64,000 nucleotides of DNA from Sipunculus nudus (taxonomy: Eukaryota; Annelida; Sipuncula; Golfingiida; Sipunculidae), in the NCBI GenBank assembly GCA_026874595.1, contig CM049319.1, forward strand, positions 6,042,601 to 6,106,600. Reading direction: 5' to 3'. Positions within the stretch are counted from its first letter, which is position 1. Each line of letters starts with the position of its first letter. The notes under the pieces were generated by a model. It was not told the origin of the DNA, ran no database searches, and saw only the letters and a program-made list of their open reading frames with translations. Position numbers and translations under genes: made by a program. Of the stretch, positions 35,715 to 48,345 are shown piece after piece.

Positions 35715-36427
35715 GCCTTTGTGTCAAATATCAAGGTAACTATGGAATTCTTGTTTTAGTATAACTGTGGCGGCCATTTTGTATTATGCTAATTAGCTCA
35801 AATGCCCCCAGGTTGACAGCGGGACAACTTTACTATTTTTTATACCTGATATGTAGGCAAACTAAATCCACCCAGAAAAAAATCTGAAGACCATAAAACA
35901 AGGTTAGCAGAAAAGTTGACCTTTGGCTACCGGACTACTTTGGCAGTTCCACTCTCTAATTCATAACGTAATGGCCATAATGGGTAAGCCAAATTTATTT
36001 TATAAACTTCAATCCAGGGATAATAGGGGAAGCTTGAGAAAGCTGATGTGTTTCCTTCTGTCTCATTTTCTGGGCCCACGATTTTATTTGGGATGGGGCA
36101 GGTCTTTTTTTAGGTTTCCGGGATGCAGAACCATTGAGGAGAATTTTCTTTTTCTTTCTTTTCCTTCTTTATCTTCTTCTTCCTGTGTTTGTACTAGACC
36201 TCTGTATCTGATTTTCCAAAAATGACCTTTGGTAAGACTTTATTTAGGATCATGTACTTAACTTTGGATCCTGAAAGGAGGTTTCATGTGATCGCGGGGC
36301 GACTGTCGATCTATAATTTAAAGATGCAACTTGTTCTTCCCGGAGAAACCGTAGATGCTTATCACATAATCTCTCATATAAAAATCGTGATATTTTATGA
36401 ATTTTTTTAAGGACCTTGGCATGGGTT
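35715..36427. other. Non-coding stretch with diverged repeat copy
   Basis: 36105-36245 resembles 29265-29410. Open frames at 35923-36225 and 36222-36410 are unrecognised. Confidence 0.5.
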
Positions 36428-36660
36428 GAAAACAGCATCTTTCATTGGCAGATGGTTGCCACATCGTTAATTAATAGATGGTTACCACATCGTTAATTAA
36501 CAGATGGTTACCCCTAACATTAGGAAATGGTTACCACGTCTATCATCAACAGAGGATTACCAAATCCTTTTCCAGCCGATATTGACCATATCGTTCATTA
36601 ACAGATGGTCATCACATCGTTCATTAACAGATGGTAACTTTATCATTCCTTAGTAGGTGG
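36428..36660 (+). repeat. Detached, degenerate block of the 26-bp minisatellite
   Basis: About eight recognisable monomers with changes such as CATCGTTAATTAACAG and spacing faults. It is separated from the main array by about 460 bp of other sequence and is more diverged, as expected at the edge of an array. Confidence 0.8.
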
Positions 36661-36696
36661 CAGTACTTTAGGACTCCAGTCTACGCCTTTAAGCGG

Positions 36697-37062
36697 TTGG
36701 ACTCGAGGGTCCTGAACTCATACTTGTACTCAGAGTTAAGGCCGATTCCATCTCGAGTCCAGTAAAAAAGAAAACTCTGGGTCACAAACTTTATAAAGAT
36801 TTGATAAAAGACCATACATAATAATTTTTAGCGTCAGGGGGCAAACACAATTAAACATTCAAATTAAGGGCATGTGTAAACTGAATTAAATTTGCCTGAT
36901 TACCTCAAATGTCATTTCTTTTTAAAAGTTTTTTAATGGACTTGGACTCGAGTCCTAAATCACTCGAACTCGAAGAGGGAGGGGGACTTGGACTCGAACC
37001 TCAAGGACTCGGCCTTGGACTCAGACTCGAGTGGCCTGTGGACTCGAATGGTGTGGACTCGA
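36697..37062. repeat. Cluster of GGACTCGAG-type short repeats
   Basis: At least eight copies of GGACTCGAG/CTCGAGTCC or near matches, including the 12-bp palindrome GGACTCGAGTCC at 36944-36955, in two groups (36697-36760 and 36940-37062) separated by about 180 bp of ordinary sequence. The 65-codon frame at 36909-37106 is built from this repeat. Confidence 0.75.
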
Positions 37063-37119
37063 TTAAGCTACTGGAAAAAGGTTATACCATCCATACAACA
37101 AGCTAAGTGTTACCACAGC

Positions 37120-40100
37120 CCTATTAGCAGATGTTCTCCATGTCCTATATAAACATCAGGTTACCACATCGAGCATCAACAGATGGTCACCACATCGTTC
37201 ATCAACAGTTAGTCACCACATCGTTCATCAACATATGGTCACAACATCGTTCATCAACAGATGATCTCCACATCGTTCCTCAACAGATGGTTACCACATC
37301 GTTTATCAACAGATGGTCACCATATCGTTCATCAGCAGATAGTCACCACATCGTTCATCAACAGATGATCACCACATCGTTCATCAGCATATAGTCACCA
37401 CATCGTTCATCAACAGATGATCACAACATCGTTCATCAACAGATGGTCACGAAATCGTTCATCAACAGATAGTTGGCAAATCGTGCATCAACAAATGGTC
37501 ACCACATCGTTCATGAACAGATGGTCACCACATCGTTCATCAACAGATGGTTACTACATCGTTCATCAAATGATGGTCACCATATCATTCATCAACAGAT
37601 GGTCACCAAATCGATCATCAACAGATGGTTACCACATCGTTCATCCACAGATGGTCATCACAATGTTCATAAACGGATGGTTACCACATCGTTCATTATC
37701 AGATGGTCATCACATAGTTTATCAACAAATGGTCACCACATCGTTCATCAACAGATGGTCACCACATCGTACATCAACAGATGGGTACCATATCGTTCAT
37801 CAACAGATAGTCACCACAACGTTTATTTTCAGATGGGCACCACATCGTTCAACAACAGATGGTCATCACATCGTTTATCAACAGATGATCATCACATCTT
37901 TCATCAACAGATGGTTACAAAATCGTTCATGAACAGATGGTCACCACATCGTTCGTTTATCAACAGATGTTAACCACATCGTTCATTTATCAACAGATAG
38001 TGACCCTATTGTTCATCAACGGATGATTACCATATCGTTCATCAACAGATGGTCTCCACATCGTCCGTTTTTTCAACACATATTACCCACTTCGTTCGTT
38101 CATCAACAAATGGTAACAATATTGTTCATCAACGGATGGTTACCACATCGTTCATTGTCAGATGGGCACCACATCGTTCATCAACAGATAGTCATCACAT
38201 CTTTCATCAACAGATGGTCACCAAATCGTTCATCAACAGATGGTAACCATATCGTTCATCAACGGATGGTTACCACATTGTATATCATCAGATGGGCACC
38301 ACATCGTTCATCAACAGATGGTCACAACATCGTTCCTCAACAGATAGTTACCATATTGTTCATTAACGGTTGGTTACCAGATCTTTCATTTTCAGATCGT
38401 TCGTCAACAGATGGTTACCATATTGTTCATCAACATATGGTCAGCTCATCGTTCATCAAAACATGGCCACAACATCGATCACTAACTGATGGTCACAACA
38501 TTGATCATGAACAAATGATCATCACATCTTTCATCAACAGATGGGTACCATATCGTTCATCAACAGATGGTCATCACATCTTTATCAACAGATGGTCATC
38601 ACATCTTTCATCAACAGATGGTTACAAAATCGTTCATGAAAAGATGGTCACCACATCGTTCGTTTATCAACAGATGTTAACCACATCGTTCGTTTATCAA
38701 CAGATAGTGACCCTATTGTTCATCAACGGATGATTACCACATCGTTCATCAACAGATGGTCTCCACATCGTTCGTTTTTTCAACACATGTTACCCACTTT
38801 GTTCATTCATCAACAAATGGTAACCATATTGTTCATCAACGGATGGTTACCACATCGTTCATTATTAGATGGGCACCACATCGTTCATCAACAGATAGTC
38901 ATCACATCTTTCATCAACAGATGGTCCCCAAATCGTTCATCAACAGATGGTAACCATATCGTTCATCAACGGATGGTTACCACATCGTATATCATCAGAT
39001 ACGCACCACATCTTTCATCAACAGATGGTCACCACATCGTTCCTCAACAGATAGTTACCATATTGTTCATTAACGGTTGGTTACCAGATCTTTCATTTTC
39101 AGATCGTTAGTCAACAGATGGTTACCATATTGTTCATCGAAATATGGTCAGCTCATCGCTCATCAAAACATGGCCACTACATCGTTCACTGACTGATGGT
39201 CACAACATTGATCATGAACAAATGATCATCACATCGTTCATCAACAGATGGGTACCATATCGTTCATCAACAGATGGTCACCACATCGTTTATTTTCAGA
39301 TGGGCACCACATCGTTCAACAACAGATGGTCATCACATCGTTTATCAACAGATGGTAATCACATCTTTCATCAACAGATGGTTACAAAATCGTTCATGAA
39401 CAGATGGTCACCACATGGTTCGTTCATCAACAGATGTTAACCACATCGTTCATTTATCAACAGATAGTGACCCTACTGTTCATCAACGGATGATTACCAC
39501 ATCGTTCATCAACAGATGGTCTCCACATCGTTCGTTTTTTCAACACATGTTACCCACTTCGTTCGTTCATCAACAAATGGTAACAATATTGTTCATCAAC
39601 GGATGGTTACCACATCGTTCATTATCAGATGGGCACCACATCGTTCATCAACAGATAGTCACCAAATCGTTCATCAACAGATGGTAACAATATCGTTCAT
39701 CAACGGATGGTTACCACATCGTTCATTATCAGATGGGCACCACATCGTTCATCAACAGATAGTCATCACATCTTTTATCAACAGATGGTCACCAAATCGT
39801 TCATCAACAGATGGTAACAATATCGTTCATCAACGGATGGTTACCACATCGTATATCATTAGATGGGCTCCACATCCTTTATCAAAAGATGGTCATCATA
39901 TCGTTTATCATTAGATGGTCACCACATTGTTCATCAACAGATGGTCACCACATCGTTCATTTATCAACAGATATTAACCGTATCATTAGTTATCAACAGA
40001 TGGTTCCCACGTCGATTATTTACAGATGGTTACCATATTGTTCATCAACAGATGGTCACAACATTGTACATCAACAAATGATTACGACATCATTCACCAA

Positions 40101-43100
40101 CTGATGGTCACCATATCGATCATCAACAAATGGCCACAATATCGTTCATCAACAGATGTACACCGCATTTTTCATGAACAGATGGTTACCACATCGTTCA
40201 TTTATCAACAGTTGGTTACCTCATCGATCATTCATCAACAGATGGTTACCATAGCGTTCATCAACGGATGGTTACCACATCGTTCATTATCAAATGGGCA
40301 CCACATCGTTCATTAACAGAGGGTCATCACATCGTTCATCAACAGATGGTCACCACATAGTTCCTCAACAGATAGTTACCATATTGATCATTAACGGTTG
40401 GTTACCAGATCTTTCATTTTCAGATCGCTCGTCAACAGATGGTTACAATATTGTTCATCAACATATGGTCAGCTCATCGTTCATCAAAACATGGCCACAA
40501 CATCGTTCACTAACTGATGGTCACAACATTGATCATGAACAAATGATCATCACATCGTTCATCAACAGATGGGTACCATATCGTTCATCAACAGATGGTC
40601 ACCACATCGTTTATTTTCAGATGGTTACCACATCGTTCAACAACAGATGGTCATCTCATCGTTTATCAACAGATGGTCATCACATATTTCATCAACAGAT
40701 GGTTACAAAATCGTTCATGAACAGATGGTCACCACATCGTTCGTTTATCAACAGATGTTAACCACATCGTTCATTTATCAGCAGATAGTGACCCTTTTGT
40801 ACATCAACGGATGATTACCACATTGTTCATCAACAGATGGTCTCCACATCGTTCGTTTTTCAACGCATGTTACCCACTTCGTTCGTTCATCAACAAATGG
40901 TAACAATATTGTTCATCAACGGATGGTTACCACATCGTTCATTATCAGATGGGCACCACATCGTTCATCAACAGATAGTCATCACATCTTTCATTAACAG
41001 ATGGTCACCATATCGTTCATCAACAGATGGTAACCATATCGTTCATCAACGGATGGTTACCACATCGTATATCATCAGATGGGCACCACATCCTTCATCA
41101 ACAGATGGTCATCACATCGTTCATCAACAGATGGTCACCACATTGTTCATAAACAGATGGTCACCACATCGTTCATTTTTCAACAGATATTGACCGTATC
41201 ATTAGTTATCTACAGATGGTGACCACATCGATCGTCTATCAACAGATGGTTCCCACGTCGATTATTTACAGATGGTAACCATATTATTCATCAACAGATG
41301 GTCACAACATTGTACATCAACAAATGATTACGAAATCGTTCACCAACTGATGGTCACCATATCGATCATCAACAAATGGCCACAATATCGTTCATCAACA
41401 GATGTACACCGCATTGTTCATGAACAGATGGTTACCACATCGTTCATTTATCAACAGTTGGTTACCTCATCGATCATTCATCAACAGATGGTTACCATAG
41501 CGTTCATCAACGGATGGTTACCACATCGTTCATTATCAAATGGGCACCACATCGTTCATTAACAGATGGTCATCACATCGTTCATCAACAGATGGTCACC
41601 ACATCGTTCCTCAATAGATAGTTACCATATTGTTCATTAACGGTTGGTTACCAGATCTTTCATTTTCAGATCGCTCGTCAACAGATGGTTACCATATTGT
41701 TCATCAACATATGGTCAGCTCATCGTTCATCAAAACATGGCCACAACATCGTTCACTAACTGATGGTCACAACATTGATCATGAACAAATGATCATCACA
41801 TCGTTCATCAACAGATGGGTACCATATCGTTCATCAACAGATGGTCACCACATCGTTTATTTTCAGATGGTTACCACATCGTTCAACAACAGATGGTCAT
41901 CTCATCGTTTATCAACAGATGGTCATCACATATTTCATCAACAGATGGTTACAAAATCGTTCATGAACAGATGGTCACCACATCGTTCGTTTATCAACAG
42001 ATGTTAACCACATCGTTCATTTATCAGCAGATAGTGACCCTTTTGTACATCAACGGATGATTACCACATTGTTCATCAACAGATGGTCTCCACATCGTTC
42101 GTTTTTCAACGCATGTTACCCACTTCGTTCGTTCATCAACAAATGGTAACAATATTGTTCATCAACGGATGGTTACCACATCGTTCATTATCAGATGGGC
42201 ACCACATCGTTCATCAACAGATAGTCATCACATCTTTCATCAACAGATGGTCACCATATCGTTCATCAACAGATGGTAACCATATCGTTCATCAACGGAT
42301 GGTTACCACATCGTATATCATCAGATGGGCACCACATCCTTCATCAACAGATGGTCATCACATCGTTCATCAACAGATGGTCACCACATTGTTCATAAAC
42401 AGATGGTCACCACATCGTTCATTTTTCAACAGATATTGACCGTTTCATTAGTTATCTACAGATGGTGACAACATCGATCGTCTATCAAAAGATGGTTCCC
42501 ACGTCGATTATTTACAGATGGTTACCATATTATTCATCAACAGATGGTCACAACATTGTATATCAACAAATGATTACGAAATCGTTCACCAACTGATGGT
42601 CACCATATCGATCATCAACAAATGGCCACAAGTCGTTCATCAACAGATGTACACCGCATTGTTCATGAACAGATGGTTACCACATCGTTCATTTATCAAC
42701 AGTTGGTTACCTCATCGATCATTCATCAACAGATGGTTACCATAGCGTTCATCAACGGATGGTTACCACATTATTCATTATCAAATGGGCACCACATCGT
42801 TCATTAACAGATGGTCATCACATCGTTCATCAACAGATGGTCACCACATCGTTCCTCAATAGATAGTTACCATATTGTTCATTAACGGTTGGTTACCAGA
42901 TCTTTCATTTTCAGATCGATCATCAACAAATGGCCACAATATCGTTCATCAACAGATGTACACCGCATTGTTCATGAACAGATGGTTACCACATCGTTCA
43001 TTTATCAACAGTTGGTTACCTCATCGATCATTCATCAAAAGTGGTCACTACATCGTCCATCAAAAGATGGCCACCACATCATGCACTAACTGATGGTCAC

Positions 43101-44450
43101 AACATTGATCATTAACAAATGGTCATCACATCGTTCATCAACAAATGGTTACCACATCGTTCATCAACAAATGGTTACCACATCGTTTGTCAACATATGT
43201 TAACCACATTGTTCGTTTATCAACAGATGGTGACCATATTGTTCATCAACGGATGATTGCCACATCGCTCATCAACAGATGGGCACCACATCGTTCATCA
43301 ACAGATGGCCATCACATCTTTCATCAACAGATGGTCACCAAATCGTTCTTCAACAGATCTTTGTTATTAACAGATTGTGATCACATCGATCGTCTATCAA
43401 CAGATGGTTATCACGTCGTTTATAAACAGATGGTTACCATATCGCTCATCAGCAGACTGTCACCACATCGTTTATTATCAGATGGGCACAACATCGTTCA
43501 TCAACAGAGGGTCATCACATCGTCCATCAAAAGATGGTCACCACATTATTCACTAACTGATGGTCACAACATTGATAATCAACAAATGGTCACATATCGA
43601 TCGTCAACAGATGTACACCACATCGTTCATCAACAGATGGCTACCATATTGTTCATCAACGGATGGTTACCACATTGTTCATGTTCAGATGGGCACCACA
43701 TCGTTCATCAACAGATAGTTACTTCATCGTTCATCGTAAATATTGTTCATCAATGGATGGTTACCACATCGTTCATTTTCAGATCGTTCGTCAACAGATG
43801 ATTACCAAATTGTTGATCAAAAGATGGTCACCACATCGTCCATCAAAAGATGGCCATCACATTGTTCACTAACTGATGGTCGCAACAATGATCATCAACA
43901 AATGGTCACAATATCGTTCATCAACAGATGTACACCACATCGTTCATCAACATATGATAACCTCAGCGTTTATCAACAGATGGCTACCATATTGTTCATC
44001 CACATCATCCACATATGGTCACCATATCGTTCATTTTCAGATGGGCACCACATCGTTCATCAACAGATGATCATCATATCGTGTATCAACAGATAGTTAT
44101 CTCATCGTTCATTAACAGGTGGTCATCACATCGTTCGTTTATCAACAGATGGTCATCATATCGTTCATCAACCGATGGTCATCACATCGTTCATCAACCG
44201 ATGGTCATCACATCGTTCATCAACAGATGGTCACAATTTCGTTCATCAACAGATGTACACCACATCGTTCATCAAAAGATGGTTCCCACATCGTTCATCA
44301 ACATATGATAACCATATCGTTCATCAACAGATGTTAACCACATCGTTATTTACCATGATTACCAAAAAATTCATCTACAGAAGGTAAGCACATCGTTCCA
44401 TAGCATATCGTTACCACATCGTTCACTAGCAGATCGTTTCCATAAAAAAT
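37120..44450 (+). repeat. 26-bp minisatellite with higher-order structure, about 7.3 kb
   Basis: The commonest monomer is CATCGTTCATCAACAG followed by ATGGTCACCA or ATGGTTACCA, giving roughly 280 copies. Variants with a 4-bp insertion (CATCGTTCGTTTATCAACAG) recur at fixed places. A landmark variant, GGTTGGTTACCAGATC followed by TTTCATTTTCAGATCG, occurs at 38368, 39075, 40396, 41642 and 42887, so modules repeat at 707, 1321, 1246 and 1245 bp. The monomer has no stop in any plus-strand frame, so three monomers (78 bp) read as a 26-residue repeat and the array yields many open frames of 60-236 codons. These have no start context, are broken by variant monomers and are best regarded as non-coding. 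It is not a CRISPR array: there are no unique spacers. Each monomer carries a CAGATG E-box and usually a GGTNACC dyad. Confidence 0.97.
40396..42887 (+). repeat. Higher-order repeat: two near-identical 1246-bp modules
   Basis: Positions 40396-41641 and 41642-42886 match nearly base for base, with identical open frames at 40569/41815, 40837/42083 and 41272/42518 (1246 bp apart). Differences are scattered single substitutions. This is the youngest amplification in the array. Confidence 0.9.
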
Positions 44451-46339
44451 CGTTAAAAAATAAAATTTGTGATAAAATATAATCTGTATTATTTTATTTT
44501 TACGGCACTTTATGCTTTTATACAAGTTTTGGATTTTTGTGAGAAATTATTTGACAAATTTATACATTCTGCAGGGAAGATATCAGTCAAATTACCAGTC
44601 ATCGGTGGTAAAAAAGGTAATCAGGTAAAGTGTTTGTAAATTTCGGATAAAATACCAATACCTATGAAGCATATATCTCATGATCGTTAAGCTCCGAAAC
44701 CTGTGGACGGGGAAACTACAATCGCTCTACCACATTTGAAGAAGAAAGTAAAAAAATAATAAATAAAAGCGTGTAAAGATGATTATATATATGTTGTCCA
44801 GCATAGATCATGTATTGTCATATTTATATACACGTTTTGTACAGTTTAAAGAAAAAAAAGCTCGCTAAAATACAAGTAACTTTCAGTTTAAAAGGGCCAA
44901 CAGTGCAAGGTTAAATGTTTGTAGGTAATTTTGATTTGGTTACGATGATATTATTTTTCTATCGCATAGGTGTAGGATGGTTATATTTAGACGAACATTT
45001 ATTACTTTTAGTTGAAATCCTAGAGTTATGAGAAATAATTATGCTTTTGTAGTATGACTGGTGGCAAAGGAATGATCTCTTTATATTTTTTTTCTTCAAT
45101 ATACAGATTTTTACATCAGGAAATGGAAGATAATAGGGAGATAACAAGAGCAAATTCCCAGAAAAAAGCCAGTGCGAGGTTTCTCCTGTACAATGCATTG
45201 ACTAATTTTCATTAGAAGGCACTTCGGTTTTTTTAATCATCTGTACTCATTGCAAAAAGCAAGTCAACCGTGTTTTTTGCACTGACGTTTTGATTTGTTG
45301 CAGCTATATTTCATAATGTTGAATGGTCTTTTCCTCGCACCCAGTGAACCCATGGTTACAGGAGCTGTTGAGTATTAATGCCACAAAGACCAAATTGATC
45401 CATGTTCACCCAATGACAACACCTTCTGTAAAGCGTTTAATCCGAAAGTGGACGTGAGCGGAACGGGATCATTAAAATGATTGTGATAGGAACTGTAGGC
45501 AGGCGGTACTGTCAGATTCAATGGAGCCTGGCAATAGGGAGTGAGGTGTATTCCTGGCGAATCCAGGGTCACAGAGCGCGAATCGAATCTTCCCCAAACG
45601 CGCCAACGGAGGCTTTAAAGCACATTTCGTCTGCTGTGAAATGAAGTGAAAGATTTAATGCTCCGCTTGCATGAATCGATCAAAACTGATTCAATATATC
45701 TCGTGTAGCAGACGATTCGGTGTGGCAGACGACACGCTGGAGATTGGGTGCACAAACTCTCGCGAGAACACCGGATTTCGCGCTATTGCGCACTTTACAC
45801 GCTTGCTAAACTTGGCACAACTGCTCATTAACTATAAGCCTTCACAGAGTTCAGAGTTACAGAAAAATAGTGGGTTCACATGGGTCAGCCCAATATCTAT
45901 CGAAGTCTTCCTTTAAAATGACCTTCAGGTGGCGCAGAAGAAAGAACCATTAAGTCGTACGTTTGATATTTGATTTCCGATTATCTCAATCTTTACTGTC
46001 TGCAAGCATTAACTCTTTTGTTTTTGTTCATTAACAATAAAGTGAAAACAAAGGATCAAACATCAGTACATCTGCCATGGTATCTGTAATTAAAATGTAC
46101 ACTGATGATTATTATTAGGTTGCTGATGCTGTTTTGATCCTTTTTCTGCATATTTATATTTCCATATAGATATGAAGTATCATGTCCACCCACAGGAATA
46201 TTAAGTCAAAAATAAATAATTCTAAAAGTTTTGCTTTAGTGACACAAATTTTCAATGCATGCAACCAATCGTAAATGTCTGTTCTCTTTCTTGAATCAGT
46301 ATACTCTAGAAACAACCACAATGTCTTATACCACTTGGA
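44451..46339. other. Non-coding stretch, one unidentified minus-strand frame
   Basis: The minus frame at 45375-45572 (65 codons) lies in sequence slightly richer in GC and has a protein-like mix of residues (for example NLTVPPAYSSYHNHFNDPV), but no splice sites or family could be assigned. Nothing else is recognised. Confidence 0.45.
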
Positions 46340-46735
46340 AACTGCGTCCGAACCGTTTTTGGCAAGGCGGATTGTAGAAAGAGGAATAGTGATTTATTAC
46401 ACAACAAACAAACCAAAACGGTTTTGGGCCAGAGCTTGGGGAATCAAGTGCACGCGGCGTCCTGCCTTCCTAATAAAAATGTCATATGAAACAAACTGAC
46501 CTCGCGCATGACGTCATTTGATTGAGCATTTTAGAAGGAGTTACGGACGCTTTGGCCAAAAGATATTTGATTCACATTTTATCGCCGAGCGAAAGCTTAG
46601 TCTGGATTGAAAACGTAAAAATATGGATTGAAAACGGTTTTGGGAAAATGGATTCAAAACACATTTGTGTACCATGTGAACGCTCAATGCGGATTGAATG
46701 CGGATTTAAAACGGGTTGAAACCGTTTTGCATTTG
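46340..46735. repeat. Segment with repeated AAACGGTTT and GGATTGAAAACG words
   Basis: GAACCGTTTTT near 46340, AAACGGTTTTGGG near 46417, GAAAACGGTTTTGGG near 46630 and GGGTTGAAACCGTTTTGC near 46707 make direct and inverted copies. GGATTGAAAACG and near matches occur at least three times at 46596-46660. A CRE octamer lies at 46509-46516. It may be a small interspersed element; its ends could not be fixed. Confidence 0.5.
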
Positions 46736-48084
46736 CCTTGTGACAGGGATATTAAAGAACTGCACTAAGATTTAACTAGAATTTTCTTGGTATACTCTCA
46801 CAATATGCATTACGTTGGTTTCCGTGGGCAATGGACCTAACCACCACCGCCCTCATGCTCCGCCATTTTGACCTAGTTATGCTAATGAACCCCTAAACGC
46901 TCTTACACAGGAGCCATTCCAAGTCTATGAATACGAGGGGCTGTTTATAAGACAATAGTGATGTCACAAAGATTTCAAAAAGGTCAGTCGTGTATGACGT
47001 CCCTTTGTCTGACGTCATCAGCTGGAATTGCTAAATCTTAGTTCTCCAGTGATGAAGATATCTCAATCACTGTGAAGTGTTTGACTTTCTTTGGGATTAT
47101 TTGTCTGTTGCAAGGTAAAACCCTGTTTTTCGGCTAGAACTTTTGTACTGTCTCCTTTGTAAAAGAATATACCGAACAAAAAAAAAAAAACATATGGACA
47201 AGGGGTACTAGAACATAGTACATGTGTTTAGTTTTTGGAGTGTCGCCCAAATTATGCAAATTTCCGCGCTGGTAAGGTGATTGATCGTAACTTAATTGGT
47301 TGCTCGCAAATGCTCTGCTCATGAATATTCACTGAATGAATATGCGATCAAGGTCACATAGAGTTCATTCTTTTGGTCAATTCGTTTTTTTCTGTTTTGC
47401 TACAAACCATGAAATAAATTAAATTAATTTTGTCAATTTAAAAAATATCTGCATTGAAGAAACCATACCAGTAGGAACTTGTAGAAACGATATTAATACT
47501 TGTAATGTGTATACTGGCTGCACAAATATGTATTATTAGGAACTAATTTCCTGTCCTTTGTACGACGCTTCATTAACGATCCGTATCCGTACATTTTTTA
47601 TCGCAGGTTTTCTAGTATTTTGTATAAACAGGTACAGTGTGATCCTTATCCTGTGACATGGACCGAGTATTATTTTGGAATGGAATGTGATGTCAGAATT
47701 TACTTGAAGATCATATTCAGTTGATTTGTTACATTAGACATTGAATGGCGTCCTTCAGGAATCCTGCTTACACGCACTTTCTCTGTAACGTAAACGGTGA
47801 CGTGATGGAGGTCACGTGAAGCAGTGTGCATGTAAGTGGGAAGCTTTAGGGATGTCAGCTCCGTTAGACCATGCTTCCGTTTGATTAAGTCATAGAAATA
47901 TCTACCTTCATTTGGAGGAATTAGAATATGAAATAGCTGCCGAAAGATATTGTCACTTAAAAGCAGAGCGTCACTTTACTCACATTTTGTTTCAGATTAT
48001 ATATCACTGTAATAAATTCCTATTAAAAGTAAACTGGACTGCCGTTTTCATCATCTTACTTAAGAGCATTTATTTCAAAGTTGT
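46736..48084. other. Non-coding stretch with one CRE octamer
   Basis: TGACGTCA at 47010-47017, 14 bp from a TGACGTCC near-match. No gene recognised. Confidence 0.5.
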
Positions 48085-48222
48085 TAATAATAATAAATGA
48101 TAATAATAATAACAGCATCACTGTTATAATGATAATAATAATTTTTATAATAAAAGCAAAACTTAAAATAACAACATAACTTTTGCTATACTGCTGCTAC
48201 TACTGCTGCTACTACTACTCTT

Positions 48223-48290
<68 letters not shown>

Positions 48291-48345
48291 TAAAAGTATT
48301 ACTACTACTTCTACTTATAATAATAATAATATTTAATTATTAATT
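48085..48345. repeat. (TAA)n / (CTA)n trinucleotide microsatellite complex
   Basis: Mixed TAA, CTG, CTA and ACT trinucleotide runs; the longest perfect part is (TAA)n at about 48223-48288. Confidence 0.9.

Noticed and set aside
37131-44387. Many open frames up to 236 codons in the 26-bp array, as a repeat-protein gene
   Set aside because: They follow directly from a stop-free 26-bp monomer in every plus frame, are interrupted wherever a variant monomer brings a stop, and lack start context or splice structure.
37120-44450. CRISPR-like array
   Set aside because: The monomers are contiguous with no unique spacers, and the window is from an animal genome.
45375-45572. Protein-like minus-strand frame as an exon
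   Set aside because: Residue mix is plausible but no family, splice sites or neighbouring exons could be identified.
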